Shown here piece after piece: positions 23,973-30,725 of a stretch of 64,000 bases of DNA (position 1 is the first letter of the stretch; each line of letters starts with the position of its first letter). The stretch is taken from NCBI RefSeq assembly GCF_001014975.1, contig NZ_BBXA01000013.1, positions 620,001 through 684,000 of the forward strand. The letters are read 5' to 3'. This stretch comes from Novosphingobium sp. MD-1. GTDB lineage: Bacteria > Pseudomonadota > Alphaproteobacteria > Sphingomonadales > Sphingomonadaceae. The notes below the pieces were generated by a model. The model had not been told where the DNA came from, did not search any database, and saw only the letters and a program-made list of their open reading frames with translations. Both the position numbers and the translations under genes were made by a program.

Positions 23973-26429
23973 CTAGAAACGGCGCTTGAGCGTGACGGCC
24001 CAGGTGCGCGGTTCACCGGGAACGCCCTGGATCGAATTGGTCGATCCGCGATTGTCGAAAATATCCGAATAATAGAGCTTGTTGGTCAGGTTGCGGACTT
24101 CCACCGCCAGTTCCCAGTCCTTCTCGGCCGTCGCGTAGGCCACGCGGGCGTTGACCAGCGTGCGGCTGGGGATCACACCGAAGATGTCCTTGCCCCCGGT
24201 CGCGGCGTCGACGTTGTTGGCATTGCGCTCGAACGCGTCCTCATGGTTGACGTCGATGCGCGGAATGATCGTGCCAGCCTTGCCCAGATCGAACTCGTAC
24301 TGTGCGCCAAAGCTCCACTGCCAGGGCGAGATGTAGACGCCCTTGTCCTCCAGCCCGATGCCGGCGCTGGCCGCGATCGCGCTGATCGAATCGTACTTGA
24401 AGTGGAGATAGGCAAGCGATGCGTCGATCGAGAGCCCCTGCACCGGACGCAGCGCGAGTTCGGCCTCGAAGCCCTTGATCGTCGCCTTGCCGGCGTTGAG
24501 CGGCAGCGCGCACGGCGCGGCCGGCACGCCCACCGCCACCGGGCAGTTCGAAACCGTCACCAGAATGTCGTTGTACTTGTTGATGAACGCCGATGTGTTG
24601 AGGCGCACGCGATGATCGAGGAATTCGCTTTTCAGGCCGATTTCATAGGCCTTGAGCGTTTCCGGATTGTGCGGCAGCGCCTGGGCCGGGAAGAACGGCC
24701 GGGGGTTGATACCGCCCCCCTTGAAGCCGGTCGAGAACTGGGCATAGCCCATGATCGCGTCGGTCAGGTGGTACTGCGCGCCAAGCCGGTAATCGACCCG
24801 GCTGCCCGAGAACTCGCGCGACAGCCCGTTGAGCGGCGCCAGCGAAGCCGGAACGGCGCCGCCCGTGGACGAGCCGGGAATGCCCTCACGCCCATAGATG
24901 AAGGTCTTGCTCTGGTCGGTGTAGCGGATGCCGCCCAGGATGGTCAGCCGTGCCAGCGGCGAGACTTCGGCGTTGGCGAACACGGCCTTGGTCTTGGCCG
25001 GAATCCGGTTGTCCTCGATGAAGTTCAGCGTCGGCAGCGTGACGCGCGACCGGTTGCGGCTGGTTCTGTCCAGATAGAACCCGCCAACGGTCAGGTTCAC
25101 CATGTCGCCCAGCTTGGCGGACAGGCGCAGTTCCTGGCTGAACTGGTGGTTATAGACACGGTTCGCTTGCAGCCCGGTGTTGAACGGCGAACTGTCGCCC
25201 GACGAATAGTTGCCGTCGAACTTGCGATAGGCGGTGATCGAGGTGAGGTTGAGGTTGTCAGTCAACTCCGCCGTGATCGTGCCCGAAACGCCCCAGCTGT
25301 TGATCAAGCCCTTGAGCGGCGCGGACCACGTGCCCGAACCATCGCGCGGGGTGACCTCGGTATAGTTCTCGTAGCTGACAAAGGGGCTCTTGGTGAACGT
25401 ATCCTGCGCGTAGTTCCCGTAGGGCGAATACGAGATGTAGGGCGAACCCGATGCCGTGCCGAAGACGTTGCCATTGAGCACATAGGCCGAGGATGGCGGC
25501 GTCGCCACGCCGGTCAGCGTCGCGCCGGGGACCGCCTGCCGGCCGACGTAGAGCAGCGTCGCGGGGCCGACCTCGCTGTTGTCGCGCGTCACGTCCGCCG
25601 CAAGGTCCACCGTCACCCGGCTGGAAGCCTGCCAGCGCAGCGCGAGCCGCCCGGCGACGTATTCCTTGCCGCCCTCAGTGCCCAGCTTGCACTTGTCGGC
25701 GGCCACCATGCTCGGCAGCGTGCTGCCGGGATGGGTGCAGGCATAGTCGTAACGGGTGACGTAGCCGTCCTTCTTGACCGCAACGCCCGAAAGGCGGGCG
25801 AAAAGCTTGTCCGGCACCACCGTGAAATTCGCCGCGCCGCGCAGTTCCATGCGGTTGTAGCTGCCGTAGGTCGCCGACAGGTAGCCGTCGTTCGAACCGT
25901 CGGGCTTCTTGGAATAGAGCTTGATCGCGCCGCCGATCGAATTCTGGCCGGCGAGCGTTCCCTGCGGACCGCGCAGGATTTCGATCCGGTCAAGGTCGAT
26001 GAGGCTCAGCATCGATCCCTGCATCGTCGGCAGATAGACGTCGTCGACATAGATGCCGACACCCGGTTCGAGCGCGAACGAGGTATCGCGCTGGCCAACG
26101 CCGCGAATGTAAGCGACGACGGCGGGACCGAAGTTGGCCGAAGCCGTCCGCAGCGTCACGTTCGGCGCCTTGCCACCCAGATCGACGAGGTTGGTCTGGC
26201 CGCGCTGTTCCAGCATGGCGCCGCTCATCGCGGTGATCGCGATGGGCACGTCCTGCAGTTTCTGGTCGCGGAACTGCGCGGTGACGATGATTTCCTCGGC
26301 CGCAGGGTCCTTGCCCTTGGCCGCGTTGTCCGGAGCTTCCTGTGCGAATCCCGGCCCTGCCCAGAGCATCGCGCCGGCCAGCGCCATCACCGAACCGCCG
26401 GCCGCCCGTAACATAGCACCACGCGCCAT
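23973..26429 (-). CDS. TonB-dependent outer-membrane receptor of the TfdA/ThDP operon
   Basis: About 818 residues. A signal peptide (MARGAMLRAAGGSVMALAGA, ending GFA-Q) leads into EEIIVTAQFRDQKLQDVPI and the sphingomonad-type plug (GVGQRDTSFALEPGVGIYVDDVYLP and ILRGPQGTLAGQNSIGGAI in two stretches). A large barrel follows, ending in EPRTWAVTLKRRF with the expected C-terminal Phe. The start at 26429 is preferred for GGGGAG nine bases upstream. It is the first gene of the minus-strand unit and its promoter region carries several palindromes. The ligand is probably the compound degraded by the downstream enzymes; its identity cannot be read from sequence. Confidence 0.92.
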   Translation of the reverse strand: MARGAMLRAAGGSVMALAGAMLWAGPGFAQEAPDNAAKGKDPAAEEIIVTAQFRDQKLQDVPIAITAMSGAMLEQRGQTNLVDLGGKAPNVTLRTASANFGPAVVAYIRGVGQRDTSFALEPGVGIYVDDVYLPTMQGSMLSLIDLDRIEILRGPQGTLAGQNSIGGAIKLYSKKPDGSNDGYLSATYGSYNRMELRGAANFTVVPDKLFARLSGVAVKKDGYVTRYDYACTHPGSTLPSMVAADKCKLGTEGGKEYVAGRLALRWQASSRVTVDLAADVTRDNSEVGPATLLYVGRQAVPGATLTGVATPPSSAYVLNGNVFGTASGSPYISYSPYGNYAQDTFTKSPFVSYENYTEVTPRDGSGTWSAPLKGLINSWGVSGTITAELTDNLNLTSITAYRKFDGNYSSGDSSPFNTGLQANRVYNHQFSQELRLSAKLGDMVNLTVGGFYLDRTSRNRSRVTLPTLNFIEDNRIPAKTKAVFANAEVSPLARLTILGGIRYTDQSKTFIYGREGIPGSSTGGAVPASLAPLNGLSREFSGSRVDYRLGAQYHLTDAIMGYAQFSTGFKGGGINPRPFFPAQALPHNPETLKAYEIGLKSEFLDHRVRLNTSAFINKYNDILVTVSNCPVAVGVPAAPCALPLNAGKATIKGFEAELALRPVQGLSIDASLAYLHFKYDSISAIAASAGIGLEDKGVYISPWQWSFGAQYEFDLGKAGTIIPRIDVNHEDAFERNANNVDAATGGKDIFGVIPSRTLVNARVAYATAEKDWELAVEVRNLTNKLYYSDIFDNRGSTNSIQGVPGEPRTWAVTLKRRF

Positions 26430-26488
26430 TCGTCCATCTCCCCTTGTTGCGGCCATCTTTGTCCCGGCCTACGGGAGGTATAGAGCAT

Positions 26489-26502
26489 GTTGATAAATCA
26501 AC
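26489..26502 (-). promoter_or_regulatory. Palindrome GTTGAT-AA-ATCAAC in the receptor promoter
   Basis: A perfect 6+6 inverted repeat with a 2-base centre. On the minus strand it follows TTGACC (a -35-like hexamer) directly and precedes a CTATAC-like -10, so a bound protein would block the promoter. A close match (GTTGA-N4-TCAAC) occurs in the DUF3237 promoter at 28535 and a 12/14 match upstream of the IclR gene at 27333. Function inferred. Confidence 0.6.
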
Positions 26503-26513
26503 GGTCAAGGGCG

Positions 26514-26549
26514 TTCCGAATTTCGGAATCACAATTCCATTATACGGAA
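26514..26549 (-). promoter_or_regulatory. Tandem TTCC-N7-GGAA palindromes, candidate IclR operator
   Basis: TTCCGAATTTCGGAA at 26514-26528 is a perfect 7+1+7 palindrome. TTCCATTATACGGAA at 26535-26549 has the same outer arms. Their starts are 21 bases apart, two helical turns, which suits cooperative binding by a dimeric regulator. The second site contains TATAAT on the minus strand. Fifteen-base palindromes of this shape are usual for IclR proteins, and the IclR gene ends immediately upstream. Confidence 0.6.
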
Positions 26550-26551
26550 AA

Positions 26552-27319
26552 CTAGCTGTACGAGATGGCCGCCAGTTCGCTGATCCGCATGGCCGCCCCG
26601 CGGACGGCGGCGGCAAGGTCATCCTCTTCATGCAGCCGGTAGCGTGCCGAAGGCATGGTCACGCCGATGCAGCCCAGCATTTCCTTCTCGGCCCCGAAGA
26701 TCGGCGCGGCGATGCCGGCGATGTCGTGACGCGGATCGAAATAGCGCGCCGTTCCTTCCTTCCGGATTCGCGCGAGGTCCGCTTCCAGTTCCGCCCGCGT
26801 TGGCCGGGGGCGCCCTGTCAGTGGGCCATCGCCGGCCTCGCGCAGCAGGATTTCCCCTTCCCCCGTCGGCAGGAACGCCAGAATGGCCCGTCCGAGCGAA
26901 CCCCAGGGCAGGGCAACTTCGCCCCCCTTCTCCACCGCGAACCGCAACAGGTGCGGCGTGGGAACCACATCCGCGATGATCCCGCACCGGCCCGGTGGAC
27001 TGTACGCGCACAGCACCGCCGTCTCCTGCCATTCGGCGACCAGCATGTCCAGGAACGGCCGCGCGCTGCGGGTCAGATCGAACCGGGCGATGAGCTGCGA
27101 GGCGGTGCGGTAAAGTTCGCGCCCCGGGCGATAGCTCTGCCCGCTCCCCCGCTCCACGAAACCGCAGTCAAACAGCACCTTGAGCAGGCGATGGACCGTG
27201 CTTGGCGGCAGTTCCGCGCGCGCGGCGAGTTCGCCCAGACTAAACCGGTGCGGGCCGGCGGCGACCAAACGGATCAGGTAGGCGACGCGCTCGGCGGCAC
27301 CACGCGGCGGTTCAGTCAT
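26552..27319 (-). CDS. IclR-family transcriptional regulator
   Basis: A 255-residue regulator with an N-terminal winged helix (about 10-75, FSLGELAARAELPPSTVHRLLKVL) and the IclR effector-binding domain (about 85-250, including GRAILAFLPTGEG and GIAAPIFGAEKEMLGCIGVTMP in two stretches). IclR proteins typically respond to aromatic or small organic acids and control catabolic operons. It is transcribed toward the TonB receptor operon and away from the DUF3237 pair. The palindromes in the 123-bp gap downstream are its likely targets. Whether it represses or activates cannot be told from the sequence. Confidence 0.88.
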   Translation of the reverse strand: MTEPPRGAAERVAYLIRLVAAGPHRFSLGELAARAELPPSTVHRLLKVLFDCGFVERGSGQSYRPGRELYRTASQLIARFDLTRSARPFLDMLVAEWQETAVLCAYSPPGRCGIIADVVPTPHLLRFAVEKGGEVALPWGSLGRAILAFLPTGEGEILLREAGDGPLTGRPRPTRAELEADLARIRKEGTARYFDPRHDIAGIAAPIFGAEKEMLGCIGVTMPSARYRLHEEDDLAAAVRGAAMRISELAAISYS

Positions 27320-27520
27320 GGCACCTCTTGTTGTTGATCCATCGCCTGTATCTCCCGCTTATGCTGCACACCCCTCACCCCGCAACGCAAGAGGGCTGGT
27401 GACGGGAGTCAAGCGCCAGAGGAGGCCAATAGGGACGGAGCGCACCTGCACTCCCGACGCGATCCGTCGGGGCAGACGCCGTTACCAGACTTGCCGAAAG
27501 AGGAGTCAGGGCCGCCGCGC
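27320..27520. promoter_or_regulatory. Intergenic region upstream of the IclR gene
   Basis: GTTGATCCATCGCC at 27333-27346 matches 12 of 14 positions of the palindromes at 26489 and 28535 and lies close to the IclR start. A stem CCCGACG (27453-27459)/CGTCGGG (27465-27471) lies about 50 bases beyond the stop of the DUF3237 gene on the minus strand and may be a weak terminator. The rest shows nothing recognisable. Confidence 0.4.
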
Positions 27521-27976
27521 TCAAACCAGCGCGTAATAGCGGAACAACGAGCGGTCGGGATCCGTCCGCCGTTCGCCTCCGCCGACGATGACCGTGCGCG
27601 AAAGCCAGTCGTGCGGCCCCTCGGGCACGCGGAAATAGGGCGTCAGCCGGAAGTACGACGGCTGCGGCTCGCCCGGCAGCGGGCGGACGAGATAGCCCTT
27701 GTTCTGGATGTAGATCGTCGTCCCGTCGTCGGCCTGAAGCAGATAGTGCGCGTTCAGTTCGATCGTGCCATCGGCGCGCACCGTCGCGTAGTCCGCGCCG
27801 CTGTGCGGCACCACCGTGCCGGACAGGCGCGGCCCGGAAATGGTGCCGCCGATCGCCGGGGTATAGCCCTGGTTTCCGCCGCCGGGCAGCGGCCCGAAGA
27901 TAACCCGGTCGGCGCCGAACAGGACTTCGATATCGAACACATGCTCCAGGCGGCAATCGGCAGGGGACGGCGTCAT
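27521..27976 (-). CDS. DUF3237 family protein
   Basis: A 151-residue soluble protein of the DUF3237 family. It shows the recurring pattern GPRLSGTVVPHSGADYATVRADGTIELNAHYLLQADDG in its middle and LTPYFRVPEGPHDWLSRTVIVGGGER near the C-terminus. No enzymatic function is established for the family as far as I know; the fold is a small beta-barrel. The start at 27976 has GAGGAAA upstream. It is 53 bases downstream of a paralogue and clearly arose by duplication of the same domain. Members are often found beside catabolic operons, which fits its position here. Confidence 0.8.
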   Translation of the reverse strand: MTPSPADCRLEHVFDIEVLFGADRVIFGPLPGGGNQGYTPAIGGTISGPRLSGTVVPHSGADYATVRADGTIELNAHYLLQADDGTTIYIQNKGYLVRPLPGEPQPSYFRLTPYFRVPEGPHDWLSRTVIVGGGERRTDPDRSLFRYYALV

Positions 27977-28029
27977 CGGGTTTCCTCGGGAATGCAGGGA
28001 AGAAAGTGCAGTGCCAGATCCGTTCCCGC

Positions 28030-28512
28030 TCACAGCACGACGAAGTAATGGATGCGGTTGGCGCCGGGGATCTTTTCCGCCACCCCGACGAAGACATGCT
28101 GCGACAACCAGGCGTGCGGCCCTTCCGGCGCATCGAAGCGCGGCGTCACCCGCATGTAGTAGTCGTCGAAACCCACCGGCTCGTTGCGCCGCATCCGCCC
28201 CGCGATCTCGTCATTGCGCGCCCAGCGGAAGCCCCGGTTTTCCAGGTAGATGATCGCCCCGTCGTCCGCCTCCAGCAGATAGCGCGCATCGAAGTCGATC
28301 ACCCCGTTCGGGCGCGTCAGCGGAAAGTCGCCGCCCGACATCGGCACCACGCGCCCGTTGAGCCGTGGCCCCTCCACCACCCCGTCCTTGGCATAGATCG
28401 CCGCACGCGAATCCCCCCTTGCGGCAGGCGTGACCCAGCTTGGCCGGGAGAGGGTGATCGAGATCGTGAAGGCATGCTCAAGGCGCGGCTGGAACGGATG
28501 AGGCGTCGTCAT
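28030..28512 (-). CDS. DUF3237 family protein (paralogue)
   Basis: A 160-residue paralogue of the gene at 27521, sharing the GPRLNGRVVPMSGGDFPLTRPNG block, YLLEADDGAIIYLENRGF and FDAPEGPHAWLSQHVFVGV. The ATG at 28512 has AAGG almost adjacent; a GTG at 28530 in frame has no ribosome site, so the start is uncertain by six codons. It is the first of the two-gene unit, and its promoter holds a GTTGA-N4-TCAAC palindrome like that of the TonB receptor. The pair may form a heteromer. Function unknown. Confidence 0.8.
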   Translation of the reverse strand: MTTPHPFQPRLEHAFTISITLSRPSWVTPAARGDSRAAIYAKDGVVEGPRLNGRVVPMSGGDFPLTRPNGVIDFDARYLLEADDGAIIYLENRGFRWARNDEIAGRMRRNEPVGFDDYYMRVTPRFDAPEGPHAWLSQHVFVGVAEKIPGANRIHYFVVL

Positions 28513-28534
28513 CCTTCGAGCTAGACGCACAATA

Positions 28535-28548
28535 GTTGATTCGTCAAC
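28535..28548 (-). promoter_or_regulatory. Palindrome GTTGA-TTCG-TCAAC in the DUF3237 promoter
   Basis: A 5+5 inverted repeat 22 bases before the DUF3237 start. It overlaps a TTGACG -35-like hexamer on the minus strand. Its arms and spacing match the site at 26489-26502, which suggests that one regulator controls the DUF3237 pair and the receptor operon. Confidence 0.5.
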
Positions 28549-28617
28549 ACAATAGCGTTGGCGATACTGCGCAGCATTTTGGCAGCGGCAGGCCCGACAC
28601 CGCTTGCGGCGCGGGCT

Positions 28618-29196
28618 TCAGACGGAAAAGATGGCGATGAGGATCGAACGAAGGTCGTTCCGGTCACCGCCGGCCGCAACGAAGCGTTCCGCCTGCCCCA
28701 CGACCGCCAGTGCCGCGACGATGCGCGCTTCGCCCTGGGCGGCCGTCAGCCCAGGCCGGCCGTTCCGCAACGCCCGCACAAGAGAGGCCACGGCATCACC
28801 GCGCAGCCGCTCCAGCCGCGCCAGGTCTGCGGCCGACATATCGGCCACGGTCCCTTGCAGCAGGCTGACAATTGCGCCTTCTTCGATGGCGTGACGCGCC
28901 AGCACGCCGGCCATCGCCTCCACGCCAGCGCCGGGCGATGCCTCCAGCGAGGCCACGGCCTGAGTGACCGCCGTTTCCAGCAACGCCAGCAGCAGTTCGG
29001 TCTTGCCGCTGAAATAGCGATAGATGGCCGGTCCGCTGACGCCGGAGGCCGCCGCGATCGCATCGACACTGGCCCCGGCGAACCCATGGCGGCGGAACAT
29101 TTCCGACGCGGCCGCAAGGATCACGCCACGGCGCTCTGCCGGCGCCATGCGCGTTCGCCGTGCCGCGCGAGCGGGTGGGGCAATGCCGTTTTCCAT
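28618..29196 (-). CDS. TetR-family transcriptional regulator
   Basis: A 192-residue regulator with an N-terminal TetR helix-turn-helix (ILAAASEMFRRHGFAGASVDAI and GVSGPAIYRYFSGKTELLLALL in two stretches, residues about 25-75) and a variable helical ligand domain. It is divergent from the cytochrome P450 gene. The 67-bp gap contains a perfect 20-bp palindrome that is almost certainly its operator. Arrangements like this usually mean repression of the divergent oxygenase until the substrate or its CoA ester binds. The ligand cannot be inferred from sequence. Confidence 0.9.
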   Translation of the reverse strand: MENGIAPPARAARRTRMAPAERRGVILAAASEMFRRHGFAGASVDAIAAASGVSGPAIYRYFSGKTELLLALLETAVTQAVASLEASPGAGVEAMAGVLARHAIEEGAIVSLLQGTVADMSAADLARLERLRGDAVASLVRALRNGRPGLTAAQGEARIVAALAVVGQAERFVAAGGDRNDLRSILIAIFSV

Positions 29197-29228
29197 GCCT
29201 CCCCCTAGCGCGGATGCCGCACGAATGC

Positions 29229-29248
29229 TAGTGAACGATCGTTCACTA
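29229..29248. promoter_or_regulatory. TetR operator, perfect 20-bp palindrome
   Basis: TAGTGAACGATCGTTCACTA reads the same on both strands. It sits between the divergent TetR and P450 genes, about 20-30 bases from each start. Palindromes with GAACG/CGTTC arms are typical TetR-family targets. A single site here would control both genes. Confidence 0.85.
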
Positions 29249-29266
29249 ATGAATCGGAGACGGATG

Positions 29267-30523
29267 ATGACCTCGCGCCCGCTGGCCGACCCTGCCTGTT
29301 TTGACCCCGATCGCTTCGCCGCGCAGGGCTATCCGCACGATGTCTGGACCCGGATGCGGCGCGAACAGCCCATCGCCTGGCACGATGATGGCGCGCGCGA
29401 ACCGTTCTGGGCGCTGACCCGGTATGCCGACATCACCGCGATCGGAAAGAACAGCGAAAGCTTCATCAGCGGGCCGGGCGTCACCATCCTGCGCAAGGAT
29501 CAGATGGTGGATGCCAGCGCGCCGCGCGTGCCGCTGATGCTGACGATGGACCCGCCCGAGCATCACAAGAACCGCATGATCCTGCGCGAACGCTTCAAGC
29601 CCAGCGTGATGCGCGCGCTTGAGGAGCATATCGTGGCACGTTGCCGCGAAATTGCCGACGACGTTGCAGCCGCGCGCATCGCGGCGGTGGCGGCGGGAAC
29701 CAGCGACGAGATCGATTTCGTCGATGCCATCGCCATGCGACTGCCGCTGGACGTGATACTGGAACTGCTCGGCGTGCCCACCGACGATCGCGATCAGATG
29801 TACACCTGGAGCAACGCGGTGATCGGTGCCGAAGACCCCGAATATGGCAGCGTGGACCTTCCGCGCGAAGCCATCGTCGCCGCCCAGCAGGCCATGTTCG
29901 GCTATTTTGCGCGGTTCATCGCCCAACGCCGCGCCGCGCCGCAAGAGGATCTGGTCAGCTTGCTGGTGGAAGCCCGCATCGATGGAACGCCGCTGAACGA
30001 TCGCGAAATCCTGGGCTTCTGCTTCCTGCTGGCGATCGCGGGCAATGAAACCACGCGCAACGCCACCAGCGGCGCGATGCTGGCGCTGATCGAACATCCG
30101 CAGGCCCGCGCCGCCTTGACCGCCGACCCATCGCTGATGCCGCATGCGGTGGAGGAACTGCTACGCTGGGTCACGCCCATCGTCTATATGGCGCGGACGG
30201 CAACGCGCGATGTGGAAATCGCGAACCAGACCGTGCGAGCAGGCGAGAAGGTGGTGCTGTTCTACCCGTCGGCCAACCGGGACGAGGACGTCTTCGAACA
30301 CCCGTTCACGCTCGATCTTGCGCGCAAGCCCAACCGGCACCTGACGTTCGGGTTCGGCCGGCACAGTTGCCTGGGCAACGATCTGGCCCGGATCGAACTG
30401 GCGGCCGTGCTGGGGGAATTGCTGAGCCGTTTCCCCGAGTTGCACCTGACTGGCCCTGTCGACCGGCTGCGGTCCAACTTCGTCGGCGGGATCAAGCATA
30501 TGCCCGTGCGCCTGACGAGATAG
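29267..30523 (+). CDS. Cytochrome P450 monooxygenase
   Basis: A 418-residue soluble bacterial P450. The heme-ligand loop FGFGRHSCLGNDLARIE places the axial Cys at residue 368. The I-helix oxygen-activation motif is LLAIAGNETTRN, and the K-helix ExxR is in VEELLRWVTP. The overall pattern (HHKNRMILRERFKPSVM) resembles the CYP125/CYP142-like group that oxidises steroid side chains or terpenoids; that assignment is tentative. The second of two adjacent ATGs (29264, 29267) is chosen for its 6-base spacing from GGAGA. No ferredoxin or reductase gene is adjacent, so electron partners must be encoded elsewhere. Confidence 0.9.
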   Translation: MTSRPLADPACFDPDRFAAQGYPHDVWTRMRREQPIAWHDDGAREPFWALTRYADITAIGKNSESFISGPGVTILRKDQMVDASAPRVPLMLTMDPPEHHKNRMILRERFKPSVMRALEEHIVARCREIADDVAAARIAAVAAGTSDEIDFVDAIAMRLPLDVILELLGVPTDDRDQMYTWSNAVIGAEDPEYGSVDLPREAIVAAQQAMFGYFARFIAQRRAAPQEDLVSLLVEARIDGTPLNDREILGFCFLLAIAGNETTRNATSGAMLALIEHPQARAALTADPSLMPHAVEELLRWVTPIVYMARTATRDVEIANQTVRAGEKVVLFYPSANRDEDVFEHPFTLDLARKPNRHLTFGFGRHSCLGNDLARIELAAVLGELLSRFPELHLTGPVDRLRSNFVGGIKHMPVRLTR

Positions 30524-30581
30524 GACTCGACAACATCAAATCTCTTAATAAATATAATGATTATAATAATGGTGAGATGGC
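30524..30581 (+). promoter_or_regulatory. AT-rich promoter upstream of the small ORF and aminotransferase
   Basis: This spacer is strikingly AT-rich for the region. It contains two TATAAT hexamers (30553-30558 and 30562-30567) and ends in a GGTGAG ribosome site six bases before the ATG at 30582. A convincing -35 at the right distance is not evident; TCGACA lies 20 bases upstream of the first hexamer. Confidence 0.5.
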
Positions 30582-30725
30582 ATGGGACGGATGTTCCGAA
30601 AGGCGGCCGGCTGGCTGCTGGGCACGCTCACGGCCTGTATCGGCGGAGCCTTGCTCGGATCACGCCCGTCACAACGCGTCGCCTATGCGCTGCCGCGCAA
30701 CAGCGTCGAAAAGGGAAAACCATGA
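30582..30725 (+). CDS. Small membrane or lipoprotein-like ORF (47 aa)
   Basis: A 47-residue frame starting MGRMFRKAAGWLLGTLTACIGG has a basic N-terminus, a hydrophobic stretch (about 8-26) and a lipobox-like LTAC with Cys at 19. A polar tail follows. GGTGAG lies six bases upstream, and the stop overlaps the aminotransferase ATG as ATGA. These are the marks of a translated, coupled gene. I do not recognise it. It could be a small lipoprotein, a single-span membrane peptide or only a leader that couples translation. Confidence 0.5.
   Translation: MGRMFRKAAGWLLGTLTACIGGALLGSRPSQRVAYALPRNSVEKGKP

Noticed and set aside
22827-26411. Very long open frame antisense to the TonB receptor and dioxygenase (and similar ones at 3260-6232 and 48501-51569)
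   Set aside because: They are antisense shadows of high-GC genes, have Arg/Ala/His-rich composition without domains, and the opposite strand carries clear conserved families.
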